NCBI GenBank assembly: GCA_903834675.1 | Contig: CAILKC010000871.1 | Location: 1 to 13,196, forward strand | Source of the DNA: an uncultured Victivallales bacterium | GTDB taxonomy: Bacteria > Verrucomicrobiota > Lentisphaeria > Oligosphaerales > JAFGRS01 | DNA length: 13,196 nucleotides | Direction of reading: 5' to 3' | In this document: piece by piece, positions 6,998 through 13,196 of the stretch | Position numbering within the stretch: the first letter of the stretch is position 1 | How the letters are laid out: each line of letters opens with the position of its first letter | Notes under the pieces: model-generated | What the model was told of the DNA's origin: nothing | Databases searched by the model: none | Seen by the model: the letters and a program-made list of their open reading frames with translations, nothing else | Made by a program: the position numbers and the translations under genes

Positions 6998-9832
6998 TGA
7001 GGGCAGTTTGGTGTCCGGCCCCAGGAGGATGATGCCGGCGTTGCCGACCAGCCAGGTGTACTGGCCGGTTGCCTGCCACAGCAGCCACTTGTCGTCGGTG
7101 GGTTTGCGGACCGACAGATTGAACTCCAGGCGCTCGTGCAGCGCCGGGTCTACGCCGAGCGCGGCAAAGGGGATGCGCCACTCGGCGGTCCAGCGGCTTG
7201 GGGTCACGATGCGGGCGGCGTACTCGACCCCGGTCGCGGCGCGTTTCACGGCGGCCTCGGGGGCGCCTGCCTCGGCGCTGCTCTCGAACTTGCCGCTGGG
7301 ATAGCCGCGCAGCACCAGGATGGGCGCCGTCTTGCCGAGGGCGGGGTTGCGCACGGCCACCTCGACGGCGTCATCGGCTCCCCACTGCTCGCCGCTGCGG
7401 ATGGGCTGGGTCGGGTCGACGGGGTTGTCCACGGCGAGGTAGAGGGCGGTCTCGTCGCGGCTCAGCCAGGCCAGGCTGGCGGGCTCTAGCGCCTCGCCCG
7501 CGAGGCCTTGGGCGATACGGATGCCGCGCTGGGGATCCAGCCCAGCCCACTCCGCGGCGGTCAGATTGCCGTCGATGGCGATGGCAGCGGCTTTCGGCGG
7601 CACCCGGTACTGCTGCGCTGGCTTGAGTCGGGCCGCGCTGACTGGCGCGGCGGCCGGCGGCGTGGGCGGGCGTTCCCGCAGCCGGTGCTGGACCGGCCAC
7701 GAGGCCCGTTCCGGGCTGGCGTACAGGCCGATGCGCTGCAGCGGAATCTCCTTGAAGCCCAAGGCCCAGGCCGGTGACTCGGGACGTAGGCGGAAGTCGC
7801 CGCGGGCGGCGTTGACGAAAAGCGGGTCCTCCCCCAGCAGGTTGTCGGTGAAGGTGACCAGGGGCCGCGAGCGCCCGTCGATCTCGTCCCAGCGCCCACC
7901 GACCTGAAGATTACGGGCAACGACGTTACCCTTCGGCGCCATGGGATCGTCGACGAGTAAGGTGGCCAGTTGCGGATAGCGGACGCTCCAGGGCGGTTGC
8001 AGGTACGGCAGCGACTTCAATTCGCTGATCAGGCCATCCTTGCTGCCGGCCATCCAGCCCAGTCCACGGGAATCGATATGCAGCGCCGGGTTGCAGTCGA
8101 CGAAGACGTTGTTCTCGATGAGGCTGTCACGTCCGCCGCCGATGAAAGCGGCCCGGGGGACCTCCTGGAAGAGATTCCCGTAGAGGTGGATGGAGGAGAA
8201 AGCGTCGTCGAGGTAGACGCCCATGCAGCCGCGGCCTTCGAAGCCGTAGATGTGGTGCAGGTAATTGTAGCGGATGACGTGGCCCCGCATGGTCCAGGTT
8301 TCGCTGGCGCCCGTGGTGTAGACCGCGCCGGCGTCGTTGGCCTGGTAGACCACGCTATGAATCTCGTTGAAATCGATCGTGTGTTCGTTGCCGGTGAAGC
8401 CGATGGCTACATGCGGCAGGTCGTGCAGCAGATTGTGGGTGGCGCTCAGGCCGACGCCGGTGAGCTGGATGCCGGGCTTGTAGAGCAGGTTCCAGCGGCT
8501 GCAATGGTGGATGTGGTTGTTCTCCGCGACGTGCTCACCGGGGGTGAGCGTGCGCCGGTCGCCGCCGGTCATGGCGATGCCGCCCTCGCCGAGCTGGTAG
8601 AGATCGCAGCCGACGACCCGATGGCTGGTCCCGCCGTTGACCTCGACGCCCGCCTTGCCGAGGTTGCGCAGGACGCAGCCACGCACCTCGCAACGGCTGC
8701 CACCGGTGAGGGTGATCGCCGTGCCCCGAGCCGCTTCTACGATGAGGCCGGAGAGGGTCACATGCGCCACCTCGCGAAGCTGGATGGGGTTGGAGATTAC
8801 CGACACGAGCGTATCGCCTTCGCGGATGCCCTCCGGCGGCCAGAAGTAGAGCATGCCGGCCTCCCGGTCCAGATACCACTCGCCGGGCGTATCCAGTTCG
8901 CAGAGCAGGCCGAAGGCGTAGTACCACTGGCCTTTGCGGAAGCCGTAGCTGTGGACGGGCTCCTTGGCCAAGGTGATGGTCTTTTGGGTCGTGTCGATCG
9001 CCGCGACGCGCAGGCGTTGGTCAGCCCAGTCCCAGAACCAATACCCGTGCAGCCAGATGTCCTTCTCGGCCGCCCAGCGTGCTGGCCGGTCGCCCTCGTA
9101 GACGAACTGACCCACGCGGCTGCCCGGGACGTTGTGGATCTTCCAGCCATCCTGCACGCAGAGTTCGGCGATGCGGCTGTAGCCTTCGTTGGGCCAGCGC
9201 GCCAGCGTCATCGGCGTGTCGCGGAAGAAGAGCTCCAGTCCGGCGTCCGATTGCGCCCAGTTTGGCGCTGTCAACGGCGGGAAATCCGTCAGGCCCTGGG
9301 CGCGCAGGTCGGTCTGCATGACCTTGCCGCGGGCGGCCGGGTCGAGCCGGTCAAGGATGGCCGGGTTGTCGACCGGCTGCCACCCCGAGATGGTGCGACC
9401 GCCGATCAGGCGCACCTCTTCGCCGCCGGCGGCCTGGTAGGTGATTGGGGCTTCGGCCGTTCCCGAGTCCGCGGCCTCAAGGGTAAAGGGCTGCTGCAGT
9501 TCGTGTCGGCCGCCACGGAGGGTCACCGAGACTCCACCCTTGGGCAGGGCGCCGGCAGCCTTCAGGGCCCGGACCGCCTCACGGGCGCGCTCCAGGGTGC
9601 GGAATGGGCCATCGGCGCCGTTGGCGCTTGGATCGGGCAGACTCCCGCTCCAGGCGTCGTTGCCATTCACCGCCACATAAAATCCCATCGCGAAGCCCTC
9701 CTGTGCCGTGGGTTGTGCCGCCCGCGCCGTGGCGCAGCCCGTCCCGAGCAGCCCCAGCGCCAGTCCGCTCAGCGCCAACCGCCAGCCGCGGCGGCGCCCC
9801 GACGACCCACTTGCGACCTGTCGCTGTGTCAT
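6992..9832 (-). CDS. secreted right-handed parallel beta-helix protein with C-terminal CBM9/DOMON-like domain
   Basis: 946 residues from the ATG at 9830-9832. A frame start 14 codons earlier (9874) exists, but GAGGGAG sits 7 nt before 9832 and a signal sequence begins there. Seen: basic n-region, hydrophobic stretch 18-30, then TGC33-ATARA-A. This is either a weak lipobox at Cys33 or a type I site after ARA. Residues about 50-150 are the N-terminal beta-helix cap (FYVAVNGNDAWSG, GPFRTLERAREAVR); 350-680 are parallel beta-helix coils with repeated N-x-I/L-H and G-I/V-x-hydrophobic turns; 745-938 are a CBM9/DOMON-like sandwich (IAIDGNLTAAEWAG, ALYLAVDN, WTAEWRIPFAALG). Family knowledge: this layout occurs in polysaccharide lyases and glycosidases such as GH141. 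I infer extracytoplasmic glycan binding and degradation. Catalytic residues were not assigned. It lies 59 bp downstream of the lipid enzyme on the same strand. Confidence 0.85.
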   Translation of the reverse strand: MTQRQVASGSSGRRRGWRLALSGLALGLLGTGCATARAAQPTAQEGFAMGFYVAVNGNDAWSGSLPDPSANGADGPFRTLERAREAVRALKAAGALPKGGVSVTLRGGRHELQQPFTLEAADSGTAEAPITYQAAGGEEVRLIGGRTISGWQPVDNPAILDRLDPAARGKVMQTDLRAQGLTDFPPLTAPNWAQSDAGLELFFRDTPMTLARWPNEGYSRIAELCVQDGWKIHNVPGSRVGQFVYEGDRPARWAAEKDIWLHGYWFWDWADQRLRVAAIDTTQKTITLAKEPVHSYGFRKGQWYYAFGLLCELDTPGEWYLDREAGMLYFWPPEGIREGDTLVSVISNPIQLREVAHVTLSGLIVEAARGTAITLTGGSRCEVRGCVLRNLGKAGVEVNGGTSHRVVGCDLYQLGEGGIAMTGGDRRTLTPGEHVAENNHIHHCSRWNLLYKPGIQLTGVGLSATHNLLHDLPHVAIGFTGNEHTIDFNEIHSVVYQANDAGAVYTTGASETWTMRGHVIRYNYLHHIYGFEGRGCMGVYLDDAFSSIHLYGNLFQEVPRAAFIGGGRDSLIENNVFVDCNPALHIDSRGLGWMAGSKDGLISELKSLPYLQPPWSVRYPQLATLLVDDPMAPKGNVVARNLQVGGRWDEIDGRSRPLVTFTDNLLGEDPLFVNAARGDFRLRPESPAWALGFKEIPLQRIGLYASPERASWPVQHRLRERPPTPPAAAPVSAARLKPAQQYRVPPKAAAIAIDGNLTAAEWAGLDPQRGIRIAQGLAGEALEPASLAWLSRDETALYLAVDNPVDPTQPIRSGEQWGADDAVEVAVRNPALGKTAPILVLRGYPSGKFESSAEAGAPEAAVKRAATGVEYAARIVTPSRWTAEWRIPFAALGVDPALHERLEFNLSVRKPTDDKWLLWQATGQYTWLVGNAGIILLGPDTKLPSK

Positions 9833-9839
9833 CTGCGTT

Positions 9840-9846
9840 CTCCCTC
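9840..9846 (-). promoter_or_regulatory. ribosome binding site fixing the beta-helix start
   Basis: GAGGGAG on the minus strand, 7 nt before the ATG at 9832. The alternative ATG at 9874 has no comparable site and lies only 17 bp after the previous stop. The downstream start also puts the signal peptide at the N-terminus. Confidence 0.7.
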
Positions 9847-9891
9847 TGTATCTCGAACAACAGCCTGGGCCCAACGGCCCTCGGGGCGTGG

Positions 9892-12561
9892 TCAGCCGGG
9901 AAGAGCCGATTCAGCTTTCAGCCAGTCGCGCAGGGCGCGGTAATCGGTCTTGCCGGTGCCCAACACCGGAATGGCCTCCAGGCGCACGACTCGGCGCAGG
10001 TTGTAGAGGGCGGAGAGGCCCGCTTCACGCAGGCAGCGGTTGGCGGCCTCGCGGTCGAGCGCCAGGCTGGTGAAAAGCACCAGTTCGGGGTTGAGCTCCT
10101 GCGCCGTACTCTCGACCGCCAGCACCGGCTTGTCCTCGTTTCCGCTGAGGAAAGAGCGCGCCAGCACCTCCTCAATGGCCGGCAGGGAGATCATCTCGCC
10201 GCCCAGCTTGACGAAGCGCTTCAGTCGGCCCGCGAAGGTGATGACGCCGTCCGCCGCCTCGGTCACCAGATCGCCGGTGCGATACCACGAGACGCCTTCG
10301 AACTCGACGAAGGGCGAGGCGCCCTCGTAGCGCAGGTAGCCGGCAAAGACACTCGGGCCGCGCACCAGCAGCATCCCCTGGCTGCCCGGCGCCACGCGCT
10401 GGCCGCTCTCGAGGTCCTGAACCGCGTAGGTGAATGAGGGCAGGATCTTGCCCACGGTGCCCGGTCGAGGCGCGCTCTCCTGGTTGAGCGCCACGGCCGG
10501 CGAGCACTCGGTGATGCCATAGCCCTCCAGCACCGTCACCTGCGGGCAGCGCTTGGCGAGGGTTTCGTAGACGTAGGCCGGGCATTTTTCGGCGCCGGAC
10601 ACCACGATGCGGAGGGAACGGAGTTGGGCCTCGGTCGCGGCGCGCAGGATGCCGTTGAGGAACGTGGGCGTCCCGACCAGCAGCGTGATGCCATAGGCGT
10701 CGAGTAGACGCGCCAACATCGCGCTTTCGGTGGGGTTGGCGTGATAGGCGGTCGGGATGCCGTAGCAGAGGGGCATGAACAGGGTGCAGTTCAGGCCGAA
10801 CGAGTGGAAGGGCGGCAACATGCCGATCAGGCGGTCGCTGGGGTGGAAGCGCACCACCGCGGTCAGGTCCCGCATGTTCGCCAGCAGGTTGGCATGCGTG
10901 AGCGGCACCGCCTTGGGCAGACTCTCGGAACCGCTGGTGAACAGCACCACGGCCGGGTCGCCTGGCCGGGCGTCCGCCAAGGCGGTCCAGTTGACATAGC
11001 TTCTCAACCCGGCAGACAGCTTGGCCGATAGGGGCACGGCAGCCGCCATTTCCTCAAGGTAGACAAAGCGGTCCTTGACGCCGGCCAGATCCATTCCCGA
11101 GGCTTCGAGTTTCTGCACCAGGCGGCGGACGGTGAGGACCTTGCGCACCTCGGCCAACTCAAGACAGTGGAGCAGGTTACGGGGCCCGACGGTCCAGTTG
11201 ATCATCACCGGCGTCTTGCCCGCAAACAGGGTGGCCAGGGTGGCTACGCTGGCCCCGACGGAGGCGGGCAGCATGATGCCCAGACAGTCTCCCGGCAGAG
11301 CCCGCAGCCGCGGTTGCAGGACCAGCACCCCCGCAATCACCTCGCGGTAGGTGCGCACGCCGCTGTTCTGATCGGCCAGGATGACCCGGCCCGGTCCCCG
11401 GCGCGCCTGGGCCAGGAAGACGGCAGGGATCGTCTCGCCGACCGGCAGAAAGGGCGCGACCCCGGGGCGCCGCGGGCGGGACCAGGACGGCGGGATCGGC
11501 CGGAGTGCGGCGCTGCTGACCGACAGCATGGTGCCGCAAGCCGCCAACAGCAGATCGCCCACCGTGGCCAAGCTGGTCGTGCCCTCCATGGGAAAGCCAA
11601 ACTCGGTTTCCAGCCAGAGCGCGAGGTCGAGCAGCGCCAGGCTGTCCAGGGCCAGGTCCCGGGCCAGCCGGTCGCTCTCCTTCAAGGCCTCGACCGGCCG
11701 CCCCGTAATCCCGGCCAGGTGCTGGAGAACAAGCGCGCGAGTCCCGGCCGGAACCGCCTCCAGGTCGCCCCCCAGAGCGGCCACCGAGGGCTCCGCGACA
11801 GCCCGTGTCCCGCCCCGCTCCCAGAGCGTGTGGGGAACATAGGTATTGGCGGGCGCATCCTGATTGTAAAACGCCTCGAGGCTGCGGTTGAGGGTGTTGC
11901 GGTCGGCGCCGCGGGGCAGCTCGGCGGGCTCGTGCAGTTCCACGCTGACCTGGCGGCGGGGCGAGAAGAAGACCCCATTGGCAAGCAGATAGCCGCACGC
12001 TTGCCGTGCCACCCGACCGAGGTCCGGCTGGCCTGCCGCCCGACTCAGCAAACTGCCCCAGAGGCCGCGGGTCCGCACCAGGACCACACGGGCCTCCGGC
12101 ACCGCCTGGATAATCCTGGCTGCAGCGCTGGCGCCCCCGAGATCCTCCCGGGACTGGTGGCTGAGGTGTCCGGCGGGGTAGAGCATGACATTCTCACCGC
12201 GGCGCAGGGCCTCGATGCAGAGCTGCAAGGCCCTCTCTACCTCTGGCCGGCAGGCCTCGCCATAGCGCGCCACATCGGGAAGCGGGTACGTCCCCAAACG
12301 CCGGATAATCCAGCCCAGAACAGGCACCGCGATGCGGTCGCGGTCCGCCAGAGTGTGGGGCGAAAAGCGCCCGAACAGGTGCGTCACCACGATGGGCGGA
12401 TCGATGAGCGCCGGATGGTTGGGCAGAAAGAGAATGCCCCGGGTGCCGCGCCGGGCCACGTCCTCAACGCCCAGGAAACGGACGCGGTAGCGCAGGCTGA
12501 GCAGCAGCCGCCCGATGGCCATCAACAAGGCGGCGATGATATCCTTTTTCGGCGTGGTCAT
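9892..12561 (-). CDS. acyltransferase / acyl carrier / acyl-AMP ligase fusion (Aas-like)
   Basis: 889 residues in three modules. Residues about 25-240 are a PlsC-type acyltransferase with NHPALID, i.e. H-x4-D at His49/Asp54, and a second motif LYPAGHLS (127-134). Residues about 268-343 are an acyl carrier with LALDSLALLDL; Ser307 is the phosphopantetheine site. Residues about 370-880 are an acyl-AMP ligase: FTSGSESLPKAV (541-552), EGYGITECSP (679-688), YRTGDL (760-765), GRLKRFVKLGGE (778-789) and the catalytic lysine in GTGKTDYRAL (868-877, Lys871). Family knowledge: E. coli Aas (about 719 residues) couples acyl-ACP synthetase and lysophospholipid acyltransferase but uses a separate ACP. Here I infer that the ligase activates a free fatty acid, loads it on the built-in carrier, and the acyltransferase passes it to a lysophospholipid or similar acceptor. 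It is membrane-associated at most; hydrophobic stretch 9-23. All key motifs are intact. GGAG lies 4 nt before the ATG. Confidence 0.9.
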   Translation of the reverse strand: MTTPKKDIIAALLMAIGRLLLSLRYRVRFLGVEDVARRGTRGILFLPNHPALIDPPIVVTHLFGRFSPHTLADRDRIAVPVLGWIIRRLGTYPLPDVARYGEACRPEVERALQLCIEALRRGENVMLYPAGHLSHQSREDLGGASAAARIIQAVPEARVVLVRTRGLWGSLLSRAAGQPDLGRVARQACGYLLANGVFFSPRRQVSVELHEPAELPRGADRNTLNRSLEAFYNQDAPANTYVPHTLWERGGTRAVAEPSVAALGGDLEAVPAGTRALVLQHLAGITGRPVEALKESDRLARDLALDSLALLDLALWLETEFGFPMEGTTSLATVGDLLLAACGTMLSVSSAALRPIPPSWSRPRRPGVAPFLPVGETIPAVFLAQARRGPGRVILADQNSGVRTYREVIAGVLVLQPRLRALPGDCLGIMLPASVGASVATLATLFAGKTPVMINWTVGPRNLLHCLELAEVRKVLTVRRLVQKLEASGMDLAGVKDRFVYLEEMAAAVPLSAKLSAGLRSYVNWTALADARPGDPAVVLFTSGSESLPKAVPLTHANLLANMRDLTAVVRFHPSDRLIGMLPPFHSFGLNCTLFMPLCYGIPTAYHANPTESAMLARLLDAYGITLLVGTPTFLNGILRAATEAQLRSLRIVVSGAEKCPAYVYETLAKRCPQVTVLEGYGITECSPAVALNQESAPRPGTVGKILPSFTYAVQDLESGQRVAPGSQGMLLVRGPSVFAGYLRYEGASPFVEFEGVSWYRTGDLVTEAADGVITFAGRLKRFVKLGGEMISLPAIEEVLARSFLSGNEDKPVLAVESTAQELNPELVLFTSLALDREAANRCLREAGLSALYNLRRVVRLEAIPVLGTGKTDYRALRDWLKAESALPG

Positions 12562-12565
12562 GGGG

Positions 12566-12569
12566 CTCC
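12566..12569 (-). promoter_or_regulatory. short-spaced ribosome binding site of the fusion enzyme
   Basis: GGAG on the minus strand, only 4 nt before the ATG at 12561. The spacing is short but no other site is better. An internal Met14 is a less likely start because the hydrophobic N-terminus would be lost. Confidence 0.4.
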
Positions 12570-12649
12570 GCGGTCGTGCTTAGCGCGGCCTGATCCAGTC
12601 CCCGGCAGGCGCCCCTCACCATATCCTCTGGCTTGTCCGCTGCAATGCG

Positions 12650-12686
12650 GGGTGGCGCCACCCAGGCGCCCGTGCGCCTGGGGTGG
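12650..12686. repeat. nested palindromes upstream of the fusion enzyme gene
   Basis: GGGTGGCGCCACCC (12650-12663) is a perfect 14-bp palindrome. Overlapping it, CCAGGCGC (12662-12669) pairs perfectly with GCGCCTGG (12674-12681) over a 4-nt loop. The stem can be lengthened to 12 bp with one bulge (12658-12686). The two structures share bases and so are mutually exclusive. There is no T-run on either side, so a simple terminator is unlikely. The structure lies about 90 bp upstream of the minus-strand gene, where an operator or leader could sit. Confidence 0.55.
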
Positions 12687-12936
12687 TTGGCCCGCGGTCC
12701 GCGGCGAACTTCACTGGCATTACGGCGGGGCTGGTGCCACCCTTGCAGGGAACGCCGCTGCCGTGTACGGTGAACCTGGCCGAAGACGGATGGCAGGCGA
12801 GGGCGGAAGCACGCGCCAACCCTATTCCATCCAGGATCTCGCGCGGGTTCAATGTGAGGGTTTGGGGGAGGGCCGATGGATTCAGAAACAGCGTATGGCG
12901 CGGGCCTTCAGCCCTTGGGGTCCTTTTCGTCCCCTA
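12687..12936. other. intergenic segment, no supportable gene
   Basis: Frames are open on both strands, including a minus-strand one of 78 codons ending near 12616 and a plus-strand one running into the repeats. Neither has a ribosome binding site, a recognisable domain or homogeneous composition. CCGCGGTCCGCGG near 12690-12705 is another small direct/inverted repeat. The promoter of the fusion gene should be near 12570-12650 on the minus strand, but I cannot name its boxes. Confidence 0.4.
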
Positions 12937-13020
12937 CCTAGGCCGTTGGCCTAGGCTGGTATGGGTCGGGGCTTTGCCCCTCTGGAGCGCCAAAGGCGCG
13001 GGATCATACCAGCCTGGGGC
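12937..13020. repeat. cloverleaf-like palindrome complex
   Basis: Several hairpins are packed together. CCTAGGCC-GTT-GGCCTAGG occupies 12937-12955. AGGCTGGTATG (12953-12963) is the exact inverse of CATACCAGCCT (13005-13015). Between those arms are GGGGC-TTT-GCCCC (12968-12980) and GCGCC-AAA-GGCGC (12987-12999). The long arms plus the two inner hairpins can form a three-way or cloverleaf shape. It leads directly into the 79-bp tandem repeat. It is not a tRNA, since stem lengths and conserved loops do not match. Confidence 0.7.
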
Positions 13021-13196
13021 AAGCGCAGCGTCGCCCCAGGACACCATCGAAGGCAACAACCCTGAGCGCCAAGGGCGCGGGGTCATACCAGCCTGGGGCA
13101 AGCGCAGCGTCGCCCCAGGACACCATCGAAGGCAACAGCCCTGAGCGCCAAAGGCGCGGGATCATACCAGCCTGGGGCAAGCGCAGCGTCGCCCCA
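12985..13196. repeat. 79-bp tandem repeat, 2.7 copies, running off the window
   Basis: Units start at 12985, 13064 and 13143, each beginning GAGCGCC. The second copy differs from the first by three A-to-G changes. The third is identical to the first over the 54 bases visible. Each unit holds GCGCC-N3-GGCGC and CCTGGGGC-N12-GCCCCAGG (13013-13020 with 13033-13040 in the first copy). Translations give Pro-Ala-Trp-Gly/Val-Ala-Pro-Gly type peptides of the kind seen in spurious ORFs over intergenic repeats of Planctomycetes and Verrucomicrobia. The full array length is unknown because it continues past the edge. Confidence 0.85.

Noticed and set aside
6992..9874. Longer start of the beta-helix gene at 9874
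   Set aside because: No ribosome binding site, and the extra 14 residues would precede the signal peptide; 9832 has a strong site 7 nt upstream.
7970..9943. Plus-strand open frame of 657 codons opposite the beta-helix gene
   Set aside because: Antisense to a gene with clear domains, signal peptide and ribosome binding site. The product is low in recognisable structure; such frames are common in GC-rich DNA.
11167..12954. Plus-strand open frame of 595 codons opposite the lipid enzyme
   Set aside because: Antisense shadow of a gene with complete catalytic motifs; rich in Arg, Gln, Gly and Pro, with no domain.
12937..13020. tRNA gene
   Set aside because: The fold is cloverleaf-like, but there is no acceptor/T-arm consensus (GTTCGA), no CCA, and arm lengths are wrong.
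12683..13144. Plus-strand frame of 153 codons at the right edge
   Set aside because: Its second half is translated tandem repeat and hairpin sequence; no ribosome binding site or domain.
12985..13196. CRISPR array
   Set aside because: The 79-bp units are contiguous and nearly identical throughout, with no unique spacers, and no cas gene is nearby.

Overview
The window is about 13 kb of GC-rich DNA from a bacterium. It holds six intact protein genes in three pairs, separated by intergenic regions rich in palindromes. The mix suggests the Planctomycetes-Verrucomicrobia-Lentisphaerae group or a related carbohydrate-degrading phylum (Hydrogenedentes, Armatimonadetes). That mix is a secreted beta-helix/CBM9-type protein, an Idh/MocA-type dehydrogenase, a cytosolic beta-propeller glycosidase-like protein, a glycyl radical enzyme, and multicopy-looking intergenic palindromes. 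This placement is inference from gene content. No rRNA or marker gene is present.

Left block, minus strand (193-3992): a glycyl radical enzyme (3992 to 1809) is followed 29 bp later by a soluble five-bladed beta-propeller protein (1779 to 193). The spacing and orientation indicate an operon. The radical enzyme has the catalytic Cys-x-Glu signature of dehydratase/lyase members rather than the Cys-Cys pair of true pyruvate formate-lyase. Its activating radical-SAM enzyme is not in the window.

Middle block, plus strand (4690-6960): a calcineurin-type metallophosphoesterase and, 60 bp later, a Gfo/Idh/MocA oxidoreductase. They are divergent from the left block across a 697-bp spacer. About 150 bp of that spacer is a cluster of long palindromes (CCCCAACGGGG and CCCAGGGT types). 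The pair converges on the right block, with a hairpin in the 31-bp gap.

Right block, minus strand (6992-12561): an 889-residue three-module lipid enzyme (acyltransferase, acyl carrier, acyl-AMP ligase). A secreted right-handed beta-helix protein with a C-terminal CBM9/DOMON-like domain follows 59 bp downstream.

The right edge (12562-13196) has no supportable gene. It contains several hairpins, a structure that can fold like a cloverleaf, and a 79-bp tandem repeat running off the end.

How the genes work together is only partly visible. The beta-helix protein could act on polysaccharide outside the cytoplasm. The oxidoreductase, propeller protein and glycyl radical enzyme could process the released sugars inside, the last anaerobically. 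The lipid enzyme looks functionally separate. No defence system, CRISPR array, integrase or transposase was found.
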